Shown: piece by piece, positions 55,823 through 64,000 of the stretch
Layout: every line of letters begins with the position of its first letter
How positions within the stretch are numbered: the stretch's first letter is position 1
NCBI RefSeq assembly: GCF_003675325.1
Contig: NZ_CP033073.1
Location: 1-64,000 of the forward strand
DNA: 64,000 bases
Reading direction: 5' to 3'
Source of the DNA: Streptomyces dangxiongensis
GTDB taxonomy: Bacteria > Actinomycetota > Actinomycetes > Streptomycetales > Streptomycetaceae
Position numbers and translations under genes: made by a program
Notes under the pieces: generated by a model
Database searches by the model: none
The model's input: only the letters and a program-made list of their open reading frames with translations
What the model was told of the DNA's origin: nothing

Positions 55823-56649
55823 GCGGGCGCCTGGAGGGCAGGAAGGTCCTCGTGACCGGCGCGGCCCGGGGTGTCGGCCGGGCCTGTGCCACGGCCTTCG
55901 CGGCCGAGGGGGCCGATCTGGCCCTGGTCGACATCGCGGCCGACATCCCCGGGGTGCCGTACCCGCTCGCCTCGCCCAGCCAGCTCGACCACACGGCGGC
56001 GCTCTGCCGCGCGGCGGGCGCCTCCGTCCTCGTCCTGACCGCGGACGTCCGCGAACCGGCCGACGTGGACCGGGTGGTGGCCGAGACCACCGGGCGGTTC
56101 GGCGACATCGACGTCCTCGTCAACAACGCAGGGATCGTCGGCCCGTCGGGCCGGATCGTCCACGAGGTCACGGAAGAGGACTGGGCCGTGATGCTGGCGG
56201 TCAACCTCACCGCGCCCTGGCGGCTGACCAAGGCGGTGGGTGCGGCCATGGTCCGCAACCGCGGCGGCAGCATCGTGAACATCGCCTCCACGGCCGGGCT
56301 CGTCGGCTACCGCAACTTCGCGGGGTACGTGGCCTCCAAGCACGGTCTGGTCGGACTGACCAAGGCCGCCGCGCTCGACTACGCGCCCTACCGGGTCCGG
56401 GTCAACGCGGTGTGTCCCGGCTCCATCCGGGACGGTGGGCCGAACGAGGGCGTGATGCTCGCCGAGATCGGGCGCAGCCTGGGCATCACTCCCTCCGAGC
56501 AGGAGGACGCGTTCCTCACCCAGCAGCCCACGAACGCGCTGGTGGAGGCGGAGAGCGTGGCCGCAGCCGCGCTATGGCTTGCCTCCGACGAGGCGCGGCA
56601 CGCCACGGGCAGCGTCATCACGGTCGACGGCGGCTACAGCATCCGCTGA
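55819..56649 (+). CDS. Short-chain dehydrogenase/reductase of the cluster
   Basis: A 276-residue SDR with TGAARGVGRA, DVRE, NNAG, the catalytic Ser of IASTAGL and YVASKHG. A long loop between the second strand and the DVRE motif (IPGVPYPLASPSQLDHTAAL) resembles mycofactocin-type or nicotinoprotein-like SDRs, which may hold their cofactor tightly. The ATG overlaps the thioesterase stop (ATGA), so it is part of the same unit. It may oxidise a hydroxyl made by the oxygenases or supply an aldehyde; unknown. Confidence 0.88.
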   Translation: MSGRLEGRKVLVTGAARGVGRACATAFAAEGADLALVDIAADIPGVPYPLASPSQLDHTAALCRAAGASVLVLTADVREPADVDRVVAETTGRFGDIDVLVNNAGIVGPSGRIVHEVTEEDWAVMLAVNLTAPWRLTKAVGAAMVRNRGGSIVNIASTAGLVGYRNFAGYVASKHGLVGLTKAAALDYAPYRVRVNAVCPGSIRDGGPNEGVMLAEIGRSLGITPSEQEDAFLTQQPTNALVEAESVAAAALWLASDEARHATGSVITVDGGYSIR

Positions 56650-56756
56650 CCCCGAGCCGTCGCCGGACCACTGCCCCAGGCCCCCGCACCACCGCCCCGC
56701 CCGCACCGCCGGAGGCATCCGGCACCCGAACCACCCGTGCCGTCTGGAGTCACCCT

Positions 56757-59624
56757 GTGTCCGTAGCCCCGGTCCCCCTCCCCGAGTCCTCCACGCCGCC
56801 CTGCCATGCGGTGGTGCACCGGCTGCCCGCCGGCCTGACCGTGGCGGACTGCCGTGCCCGGCTGCGCGAGTCCGCGGCGGACGGTGCCACGGCCGGACCG
56901 GCGGCCGAGGAGCCCCCGCGGGTATGGGCCGAGCCGGTCCCGGGACCGTCCGACGGCCCGCTCGCCGCGCGGCGCCGACAGCGCGAGACCCGCACCGGGA
57001 TCAGCCCCTCCGCCGCCTCCCCGCTCCGGTTGACCGTGCTGGAGTACGCGGACGGGGTACGGGACCTGGTCGTGGCCGCCCGCGCCGACCACGTCGGGCG
57101 CCGGGAGCTCGACCGGACAGCCGGAACGGTCCTGCGGGGCATGCCCCCGTACTCCGGGGGCGAGGAACACGGCTTCGTCCCCAAGGGGGCGGTACGGGCC
57201 GATGCCGACGGCCTCGTCGCGCTCGCCCCGATGACGCTGCCGGCCCCGCGGGGAACCGGACGGGAGGCGACCGGACCCGACCCGGCCCGGCTGCTGACGG
57301 CAGCGCTCGCCCTCGTACTCGCGCGGACGCTGGGCGACCGGGATCCGGTCCTGGACGTCAGCTCCCCCTCGGGCGCCTTCGCCGTACCCGTCTCCGCCCT
57401 GGACGAGGACGCCCAGGTCACGGCTTTCCTCGCGGCCGCGCACACGGACACGGACACGGACACGGACGGTGACAGCATCCGCGTCCGTCTGCAGCTCGAC
57501 GCCGCCCCCGCCGCAGAGGGTCTCCTCCTCTACGCCCCGCCGCTCTGCGCCCCACACGCTCTCACGCTCCACGCCGCCCCGGACGCCGACGGCTGTCTCG
57601 TCCTGCGCGGCTGGTACCGGCCCGAGGAATTCCCCGCCGCACTCGCCGCACAGTGGGGCGCGCTCCTCGCCACGGCCGCCGACGGCCTGGCCGGAGCCGC
57701 CCCGGACGCCACAGCGGCCGGGGTGGAGCTGCTCGGCCCGGCGCGGCGGCGCGAGGTCCTGGAGCTCGGCGGCCTCGGCCGCAAGGGCCCGGCGCCCCGG
57801 CTGACCATCCCCGAACTGGTCCGTTCCCGCGCCGCCGAGACCCCGGACGCGATCGCGCTGACCGACGGCGACACCCACCTCAGCTACCAGGAGCTGCTCG
57901 CCCGGGCCGAACTGACGGCCCGGGCGTTGCGCGGGATCGGGGTCCTCCCCGGCGACCGGGTCGGCGTCTGCCTGGAGCGCACGGCGGACCTGGTGGTGTC
58001 ACTGCTCGCCGTGCTCGTCACGGGCGCCGCCTATGTCACGCTCGACCCCGCATATCCGGCCGACCGGCTCGCCTACACCGCCGAGGACGCCGGACTGGGC
58101 GTCGTCCTGGTGGACGACGAGGCGGCCGCGCAGGACGGCCCGTTCGCCTCGCGGGTCACCGTGTCGCCCCAGACGCTCCTGGAGCGGGCCGCCACCGCCC
58201 CAAAGGCCCCGGCCCGGTCGGCGGACCCCGATGCTCCGGCGTACGTCATCTACACCTCGGGCTCCACGGGACGCCCCAAGGGCGTGGTCGTGCCGCACCG
58301 CAATGTGGCGGCCCTGATCGCCACGACCGGTGAGGACTTCGCATGCGGCGCCGAGGACACGTGGGCCTGGTTCCACTCGGCCGCCTTCGACTTCTCGGTG
58401 TGGGAGATCTGGGGCGGACTGGCCACCGGCGGCCGGGTCGTGGTGGTTCCGTACTGGACCTGCCGCTCCCCCCGCGACTTCCGCGAGCTGCTAGTACGCG
58501 AGCGGGTCACCGTGCTGAACCAGACGCCCTCCGCCTTCGCCCGCCTCATCGACCTGGAACGCGAGGAGGCGGTGCTCGGCTCCGTGCGCCTGGTGATCCT
58601 GGGCGGCGAACCGCTCGACCCGGCCCGGCTCCTCCCCTGGTTCGACGCCCACCCCGAGTCCGCGTGCCGAGTGGTGAACATGTTCGGCATCACCGAGACC
58701 ACCGTGCACGTCACGGCCCGAACCATGACCCGCGAGGACGCGCTGACCGGGAACCGTTCAGTGGGCCGAGCCATCCCGGGCTGGTCGGTGCGGATCCTCG
58801 ACGGGAGCCGCAGGCCCCTGCCGCCGGGCGTACTCGGAGAGATCGCGGTGGCGGGCGACGGCCTCGCCCAGGGCTACCTGGAGCGGCCCGAGCTGACGGC
58901 CCAGCGCTTCGTCACGGCCCCCGTGGACAGCACGCGCCTGTACCTCAGCGGAGACCTGGGGATGCTGCGTCCCGACGGGGAGCTGGAGCACCACGGGCGC
59001 ATCGACTCCCAGGTGCAGCTGCGCGGCCACCGCGTCGAGCCGGACGAGATCCGGCACGTGCTGCTCGGCCACGAGGCGGTGCGGGACGCCGCCGTGGTGG
59101 TGGCGCGGAAGGAGGGCGACGAGGACGCCGCCCGGCTCGACGGCTATGTCGTGCTGAGGGGCGGGGACGCACGTGAGATCCGGCGGCACGCGGCCCGCAC
59201 CCTGCCGGAGTACATGGTGCCGAGCGTGGTCGCGGTGCCGGAGATCCCGCTCACGGTCAACGGGAAGACGGACGTGGTCCGTCTCGCGGCACTGGCCGCC
59301 GAGGCCGTGCCGCAGCCCCCGGCGGTGCCTCCCGTACCGGAGACACGGGAGGCACCGGCGGCCGGCGCGGAGGCCCCCGAGAAGGACCTCGACGCGCTTG
59401 TGCTGGCCGCGTGGCGGACGGTCCTGGGGACCGACGCCACCGCCGAGGAGGATTTCTTCGACCTCGGCGGCAACTCCCTGCTGGCGCTACGGGTGTGCCA
59501 CGCGCTGCGGGAGGCCGGCCTCGCGGCCGGGGTCAGGGACATCTACCAGTTTCACACGGCGGCGGGCCTGGCCGCGGAACTCCGCCGGCGTGCCCGGCCC
59601 GAGGCCGGGGGCGGCGGGTCGTGA
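56757..59624 (+). CDS. NRPS A-PCP protein with degenerate C-like N-terminus
   Basis: A 955-residue protein. The first 330 or so residues show remnants of a condensation domain C-lobe but no HHxxxDG, so it should not condense. The adenylation domain has VIYTSGSTGRPKG, FDFSVWE, NMFGITETT, YLSGDLG and the Lys of LTVNGKTD. Hand-read specificity residues are DFWNIGMVH-K, the standard threonine code. The carrier has DFFDLGGNSLLALR. Residues TDTDTDTDGD come from a hexamer DNA repeat. GTG at 56757 is taken from the GGAG before it. The protein could load Thr for the A-less C-PCP-C protein or for hydroxylation on the carrier by a SyrP-like enzyme. Confidence 0.9.
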   Translation: MSVAPVPLPESSTPPCHAVVHRLPAGLTVADCRARLRESAADGATAGPAAEEPPRVWAEPVPGPSDGPLAARRRQRETRTGISPSAASPLRLTVLEYADGVRDLVVAARADHVGRRELDRTAGTVLRGMPPYSGGEEHGFVPKGAVRADADGLVALAPMTLPAPRGTGREATGPDPARLLTAALALVLARTLGDRDPVLDVSSPSGAFAVPVSALDEDAQVTAFLAAAHTDTDTDTDGDSIRVRLQLDAAPAAEGLLLYAPPLCAPHALTLHAAPDADGCLVLRGWYRPEEFPAALAAQWGALLATAADGLAGAAPDATAAGVELLGPARRREVLELGGLGRKGPAPRLTIPELVRSRAAETPDAIALTDGDTHLSYQELLARAELTARALRGIGVLPGDRVGVCLERTADLVVSLLAVLVTGAAYVTLDPAYPADRLAYTAEDAGLGVVLVDDEAAAQDGPFASRVTVSPQTLLERAATAPKAPARSADPDAPAYVIYTSGSTGRPKGVVVPHRNVAALIATTGEDFACGAEDTWAWFHSAAFDFSVWEIWGGLATGGRVVVVPYWTCRSPRDFRELLVRERVTVLNQTPSAFARLIDLEREEAVLGSVRLVILGGEPLDPARLLPWFDAHPESACRVVNMFGITETTVHVTARTMTREDALTGNRSVGRAIPGWSVRILDGSRRPLPPGVLGEIAVAGDGLAQGYLERPELTAQRFVTAPVDSTRLYLSGDLGMLRPDGELEHHGRIDSQVQLRGHRVEPDEIRHVLLGHEAVRDAAVVVARKEGDEDAARLDGYVVLRGGDAREIRRHAARTLPEYMVPSVVAVPEIPLTVNGKTDVVRLAALAAEAVPQPPAVPPVPETREAPAAGAEAPEKDLDALVLAAWRTVLGTDATAEEDFFDLGGNSLLALRVCHALREAGLAAGVRDIYQFHTAAGLAAELRRRARPEAGGGGS
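57441..57467. repeat. Hexamer tandem repeat within the NRPS gene
   Basis: The unit ACGGAC is repeated about four times in phase with the reading frame, encoding alternating Thr-Asp. It sits in the degenerate N-terminal part, where length change would be tolerated. Confidence 0.7.
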
Positions 59625-59655
59625 CCGTCCTGGGGCGTGACCGCCCACCCCGCTC

Positions 59656-61992
59656 TCAGGAGACGGCCCGGGAGCTGAGGCCCGTCCGGGCGTCCACGCC
59701 GGTACGGGAGAGCGGATCGCGGTGGTCGTAGGAACGGCCGACGCAGGCGGCGACCTCGGCGCGGGAAGCGACCGCCAGCTTCTTGAAGATCCGGCCGAGG
59801 TGCGTCTCCACCGTCTTCTGGCTGACGACGAGCGCACGGGCGATCTGGCTGTTGGTCCGCCCATTGCTCACCAGGACGGCGATCTGGAGCTCCCGCTTGC
59901 TCAGTACGTCGAGCGCGTCGGCCGCCGCCACCTCGCCCCCGAGCACGGTGAAGCGCCCGATGCCGCTCCGGCCGGGGCCGGAGGCGAGCGCCGCGTGGAT
60001 GCCCTCGGACCGTTCCCGCAGGTACGGGCTGTCGGTACGGCGGGCCGCCGCGACCGCGACGGAGGCGTGCCGTACCGCGCCGTGCGGGTCCCCGACGCCC
60101 GACTCGACCCGGGCGAGCGCCCCCGCGAAGAGCGGGACCACGCTGTGGAAGCGCCGGCCCTCGGCCATGCTGAGGCCGCGTTCCAGATGCCCGATCGCCA
60201 CCTCGGGCCGCTTCAGCTCCGCCTCGGCCCGGGCCAGCCAGATCAGCCCGTCCAGGTGCTCGACGAGGTCGTCGTCCCGCAGCGGGGCGAGCAGCCGGGC
60301 TGCGGCCTCCGTCTGGGCCCGCGCCCTGGCCACCGTGCCGCCGCTCTCGCGAAGCCCTGCCATCGCACTGAGCGCGTGGACCCGCACCTGCTCACCGGTC
60401 GGCAGGGCCTCGACCAGGCCGAGAAGTTCCGCCACCGGCTCGGCAGGCACCGGCCTGTCCAGGTGGAGGGTGCAGGACACCCAGTCGGCAAGCAGCTCGG
60501 CCCGCTCCACGGGGCCGAGGCCGGGCGCCGAGCGCACGGCCGTGGCCAGTTCACGCTCGGCCACATCCGCCTCGCCGAGCATCCGCCGTGCCCAGGCCGT
60601 CCACAGCAGCGCCTCCACGGCATGGGCGTGGGAGGCGGCGCTCCCGCCCACGCGCTGGAGCACTTCCAGGCTGCGGCCGAGCTGGCCGGAGAGGGCGAGT
60701 GCGCTGCCCAGGACGGTCGTGGCCCAGGCCTCGTCGCCGCCCGAGTCGCCGATGGTCAGCGCGGTCTCGGCCCAGGCGCAGGCGTCCATGGCGTCCGTCC
60801 ACCGGTGCCCGGCGGCCGCGTCGAGCAGGAGGCGGCTGGTGCGGCTGTCCTCGCCCGCGATCTGGAACTGCAGGTGTTCCGCGAGCCGGACGTCGTCGGT
60901 TCGCTGCCGGGCGAGCAAGCGCGCGGCGCGGGCGTGTGCGCCGAGCAGCCAGCCGGGGCCGGCCGACTGGTGGGCGGCGGCCCGGAGCAGGGAGTTGCTG
61001 AACCTGAGGTGCCGGGCATTCGCGTCGGCCTCGAAGATGTCCTGTCCGGCGAGTTCGTCGATCGCCGTGTGCAGTTCCTCGTCGTCGACCTGGGAGACGG
61101 CTTGCAGGACGTTGAGGCTGAACGGTTCGTCCAGGATCGCGGCGGCGCGGGCCACCCGCCAGCCCAGCGGTGACAGGGCGTGGAAGTCTCGGAGCACTTC
61201 GGCCAGGGCCTCCACGGGCAGGTTGGTCCTGGAGGGCCACTGGGGATGCAGCGGAAGCCGCATCGCGGCGAAGGCCTTGAGGAGCCCGGGGTTGTGATCC
61301 GATTCCTCCAGGAGCAGCGAGCTCTGCACCCGGCTGATGTCCTCCGGCAGCAGGGCTCCGGCTTCTTCGGCGGAGAGCCGGGGCGGTGCGACCCGGCGGG
61401 CCTGGCCGTCCCGTACGACCTCGTTGAGCACGGTGTGCAGTTGGAGGCTGCTCTGGCGCGGCCGATGTGCCAGAGCAAGCAGCACGGTTCCGCGCGGGGG
61501 ATGGCGCACGAGGTGTTCCAGGAGCTCCAACGAGCCCTCGTCGGCCCAGTGCACGTCGTCCAGGACCAAGAGCAGACCGCGCGAGGACGCGGCCTCCTCG
61601 AGAAGCCCGCGTACGGTGCGGAAGTTCTGGTACCGGAGGACCGGGTCGTCCCGCAGCTCGGCCGTCCCCTCACCAAGCCCCAGCAGTCCGTCGAACGCGC
61701 GCCTGGCCCACTCCTCCTGCCCTTCCTCCCGCGTCTCGACACCACCCCTGGTCAGGAGGTCGTCCATCACGCCGAGGAACAGTCCGAAGGGGGGCCGGGC
61801 CGACGAGGGCTGCACGGCCGCGCGTCCGACGGCGACCCGCCAGCCGCGTTCCTCCGCCTCGTCGGCCAGCCGGGCAAGCAGGGTGCTCTTCCCGGTCCAC
61901 CGGCCACCGGTCACCTCGAGGACGTGGACCGAGGGCGCCGGATCCAGCAGCAAATCAGTCACATCGACAGGCAATCCCGATATTTCAGACAT
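59656..61992 (-). CDS. LAL-type LuxR family transcriptional regulator
   Basis: A 778-residue large ATP-binding LuxR regulator. Walker A is TGGRWTGKSTLL near residue 28 and Walker B is LLLVLDDVHWAD near 168. A long helical TPR-like middle follows, and a C-terminal LuxR helix-turn-helix, LSKRELQIAVLVSNGRTNSQIARALVVSQKTVETHL. The ATG has GGGGGAACGCTT upstream. LAL proteins are frequent pathway activators in actinomycete clusters and often bind GGG/CCC palindromes. It converges with the last NRPS gene and is the only clear cluster-linked regulator, so it is the prime candidate for the six palindromes. Confidence 0.93.
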   Translation of the reverse strand: MSEISGLPVDVTDLLLDPAPSVHVLEVTGGRWTGKSTLLARLADEAEERGWRVAVGRAAVQPSSARPPFGLFLGVMDDLLTRGGVETREEGQEEWARRAFDGLLGLGEGTAELRDDPVLRYQNFRTVRGLLEEAASSRGLLLVLDDVHWADEGSLELLEHLVRHPPRGTVLLALAHRPRQSSLQLHTVLNEVVRDGQARRVAPPRLSAEEAGALLPEDISRVQSSLLLEESDHNPGLLKAFAAMRLPLHPQWPSRTNLPVEALAEVLRDFHALSPLGWRVARAAAILDEPFSLNVLQAVSQVDDEELHTAIDELAGQDIFEADANARHLRFSNSLLRAAAHQSAGPGWLLGAHARAARLLARQRTDDVRLAEHLQFQIAGEDSRTSRLLLDAAAGHRWTDAMDACAWAETALTIGDSGGDEAWATTVLGSALALSGQLGRSLEVLQRVGGSAASHAHAVEALLWTAWARRMLGEADVAERELATAVRSAPGLGPVERAELLADWVSCTLHLDRPVPAEPVAELLGLVEALPTGEQVRVHALSAMAGLRESGGTVARARAQTEAAARLLAPLRDDDLVEHLDGLIWLARAEAELKRPEVAIGHLERGLSMAEGRRFHSVVPLFAGALARVESGVGDPHGAVRHASVAVAAARRTDSPYLRERSEGIHAALASGPGRSGIGRFTVLGGEVAAADALDVLSKRELQIAVLVSNGRTNSQIARALVVSQKTVETHLGRIFKKLAVASRAEVAACVGRSYDHRDPLSRTGVDARTGLSSRAVS

Positions 61993-62130
61993 AAGCGTTC
62001 CCCCACGCATGCAAGAATTCCGCCAATGGGTGGTAGGCGGCTTGGAGTTGACGGTACAACGGATGTGTTCTCGATGATCACAGAGGGGCAGGGGTGTTGA
62101 AAAGCCCTGACGATCTCGCAAATGTGCTGG

Positions 62131-62275
62131 TCAGGCGATGCTCAGAAGGTCGAGTGGGCGAGCGAAGGACTCGCAGGACGTACGGCGGAGGCCGACGGCG
62201 ATGGTGCGGGGCCCGGCGGTGCGGAGGCCGTTGATCGCCAGGTCCCGCGAGGTCGCTGTGTTCTCCGGGCCGTGA
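62131..62275 (-). pseudogene. ISAs1/IS4-like transposase C-terminal relic
   Basis: The minus strand gives SRDLAINGLRTAGPRTIAVGLR and then SFARPLDLLSIA before a stop at 62131, like the C-terminal tail of ISAs1-type transposases. Nothing of the catalytic core remains. It lies about 140 bp upstream of the LuxR start and marks the right edge of the cluster. Confidence 0.45.
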
Positions 62276-62324
62276 CCTGTGCGGACCCGGGAGGCGTCCT
62301 CGGTGAAGGTGGTGCCGCGGACGG

Positions 62325-62380
62325 GTGTCCTGACCTGGGGGTTCTGGCCTGGGTGTCCTCGTCTGGGTGTCCTGGTCTGG
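62325..62380. repeat. Degenerate 12-16 bp tandem repeats
   Basis: Four adjacent units close to GTGTCCTGGTCTGG occupy this stretch, the last two differing by one base. It lies in the gene-free region 61993-62841, which otherwise shows only the transposase relic. The function is unknown; it may come from an old mobile element. Confidence 0.6.
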
Positions 62381-62841
62381 GGGTCTCTGCCGGAACCGCG
62401 CAGAGGCCCTGCTGTCCCCCACCCCGGGGAACGGACCGGAACCCGGGAAGGGGGTTCTGGTACAGATCTTGAGAGGTCCTTTTAATCGGCGAAGTCTTCC
62501 TGCTCTCAACTCGTTCCGGTGTCGAGGTGTGACATGCGAGGCCTTGGTGCACCAACGTGGCCGGTGGGAGTCGGCGCGAGCCCGCATTGCCGGTCCTATC
62601 CAATGAGGCCTGTTTCGCTCCACGAGGTACCCATACCGGCGATTATTCTCACCGTGCCGCGCACGAACCCGATACACGCGAGGCGCGAGTGCGGCACCGA
62701 GGTGCGTGAAGCGGTGCAAACCAGATGAAAACGACCTCTGACTGTCGTGTCACGTCGAAGAGGGCGTCGCGTCCACACACCGAGGGGATCGGCAGCAAAA
62801 AGCCGCGGCGATGCCCCATACAGGGCGGGTAGCAATTGACG

Positions 62842-63315
62842 ATGTCGACTGAAGCCCTTGACCCAATCGAACGTCTCTTGGCCGAGCGAGCTTGCGAGCG
62901 TCTGATCGTCGAGTTCGTGCGCCGCCTTGACCTGGGAGATCCGGGCAGCGTCGCGGACCTCTTCACGCCTGACGGGGTGTGGGAGTGGCCTCACGGCGAC
63001 CGCAGGGTGGAGGGGCGTGAGGCGCTCCGCCGCTACTTCGGTTCGCGACCCAAGGACCGGCTGTCACGGCGCATGTCGACGAACATCTTGGTCACGGTGA
63101 ATTCTGCGTGGGCGGCCACCGCCACCTCTTACTTCGCCACTTACCGGGTCGACGGCTATACCGACGGCATGGTGCCCCCGACGCTCCCCGCGAACGTGGG
63201 CCACTACGAGGACACGTTCCGGAAGGTCGAGGACACCTGGTTCCTAGCCAACCGGGTCACGCTCCTGCCATTCGGCGGAGAGACGGTGCGTCTCAGCCAC
63301 CCCGACCAATCATGA
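62842..63315 (+). CDS. SnoaL-like / NTF2-fold protein
   Basis: A 157-residue protein with the cone-like NTF2 fold pattern: ERACERLIVEFVRRLDLGDPGSVADLFTPDGVWEW, EGREALRRYFGSR, and a C-terminal GHYEDTFRKVEDTWFLANRV. Related proteins are polyketide cyclases, dehydratases and ring-cleavage small subunits, and many bind hydrophobic ligands without known role. The ATG is preferred to a TTG two codons earlier. It stands alone between transposon relics, with GC content slightly lower than the cluster, so it is probably not part of the NRPS pathway. Confidence 0.8.
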   Translation: MSTEALDPIERLLAERACERLIVEFVRRLDLGDPGSVADLFTPDGVWEWPHGDRRVEGREALRRYFGSRPKDRLSRRMSTNILVTVNSAWAATATSYFATYRVDGYTDGMVPPTLPANVGHYEDTFRKVEDTWFLANRVTLLPFGGETVRLSHPDQS

Positions 63316-63494
63316 CTGTGGGGCCCAACCCGGCTATGTCCGTCCGGCGCCATCGCGCTGGCCCGGCGACTTCACCGCGAACCCACGGATCCGACGTTGC
63401 GAGGCACGGCGACAGCCCCTCGCGTACCTCGTGCGGGTGAACGGATAGTCGTACTGCTGCGGCGGTTGAGGACGGGCTTGGACGATCGGCCACC

Positions 63495-64000
63495 GTGGCA
63501 CGGGCGCCGATGGACCTTGATGAGTCGGTTGAGCACTGGACGCTGCTGAAGGACGAGCAGACGCTCGTGGCGGGCAAGCGAGGTGCGACGAGACTGGGCT
63601 TCGCCGTACTGCTGAAGTTCTACACGCAGTACGGTCGGTTTTCCCCGGGGCCGGTTCGAGCTGCCGGGCGAGGCCGTGGCGTTCGTCGCGCGGCAGGTGC
63701 AGGTGCCTGCGTCCGAGAGGGGGGCGTACGAGTGGACCGGCCGGAGGATCGAGTACCACCGTGCGCAGATCCGCGGGCACCTGGGCTTCCGTGAGTGCAC
63801 TGTTGCGGAGGCGGACAAGCTGATGGCCTGGCTGGCCGAGCACGTCGCGTGCAAGGAACGGCGGCCGGAGCAGGTGCGGGTGGATCTGTTGGCCCGCTGT
63901 CGTACGCGGTGCATCGAGCCGCCCGCCCCGGGGCGGTGCGACCCAGCGGTAACCCGCCCTGAACGGGCGGCCGGCTGTACCGGGCCGAGCGCCCTGTGTC
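63495..64000 (+). pseudogene. tnpA: Tn3-family transposase N-terminal region, frameshifted
   Basis: The first frame reads EHWTLLKDEQTLVAGKRGATRLGFAVLLKFYTQYGRF, the DUF4158 start of Tn3 transposases. A change near 63636-63655 shifts to FELPGEAVAFVARQVQVPAS, then YEWTGRRIEYHRAQIRGHLGFRE and ACKERRPEQVRVDLLARCRTRCIEPP. After about 63915 the match fades. The window ends before any catalytic region, so the extent is unknown. It is most likely an inactive remnant bounding the cluster on the right. Confidence 0.75.

Overview
The window is high-GC DNA with strong third-position GC bias, and it carries Streptomyces-type families: an ECF sigma factor with a zinc-binding anti-sigma, a LAL-type LuxR regulator, an MbtH protein and NRPS genes. 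It is most likely from a Streptomyces or close relative. The many insertion sequences and gene relics suggest an accessory or sub-telomeric chromosome region.

Region 1 (1-7.5 kb) is accessory and defence-like. A multiubiquitin gene and a ThiF/E1-like gene (cut by the window edge) run divergently from an XRE regulator and an ImmA/IrrE metallopeptidase, with a clear palindromic operator between them. Downstream lie a TatD-family relic, a HEPN-like protein with a probable frameshift, and an N-terminally truncated TniB-like ATPase joined to a TniQ protein. About 1.5 kb of mostly non-coding DNA follows.

Region 2 (7.5-17.1 kb) holds a frameshifted IS256-type element flanked by broken genes, an ECF sigma/anti-sigma pair, and an operon of a His-rich 58-residue peptide, an ABC exporter and a protein kinase. 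It also has ApbE and other relics, an SDR and a phospholipase D-like enzyme. At 17.2-19.8 kb sit an IS701 relic, two inverted IS5-type copies and a truncated group II intron.

Region 3 (about 19.8-62 kb) is a large NRPS biosynthetic gene cluster. It has a FAAL-started assembly line (FAAL-ACP-C-relic A-PCP plus a free-standing A domain), two C-A-PCP modules, a C-PCP-C protein, and an A-PCP protein with a degenerate C-like N-terminus. It also encodes MbtH, two type II thioesterases, four Fe(II)/2-oxoglutarate-type oxygenases, a GNAT, an SDR, an MFS exporter, a membrane M28 peptidase and a LuxR regulator.

The most unusual part is a minus-strand operon of an isochorismatase-like hydrolase, HypE, HypF, an SHMT-like PLP enzyme and a class C26 gamma-glutamyl hydrolase. 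HypF is full length and HypE keeps the C-terminal Pro-Arg-Leu-Cys that carries the thiocarboxamide/thiocyanate in hydrogenase maturation. No hydrogenase, HypC or HypD gene is visible. I infer that the carbamoyl-phosphate-to-cyanide chemistry has been recruited for a natural product. A glutamine-synthetase-like ligase and the C26 hydrolase may add and remove a gamma-glutamyl protecting group.

Six copies of an 18-bp palindrome close to GTCrGGrGnnnyCCCGAC lie in front of the cluster's transcription units, which suggests one regulon, perhaps under the LuxR protein. Several single-base frameshifts interrupt cluster genes at short homopolymers, so they may be sequencing errors rather than decay. 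Region 4 (62-64 kb) has an ISAs1-like relic, a SnoaL-like protein and a broken Tn3 transposase, so mobile DNA bounds the cluster on both sides.
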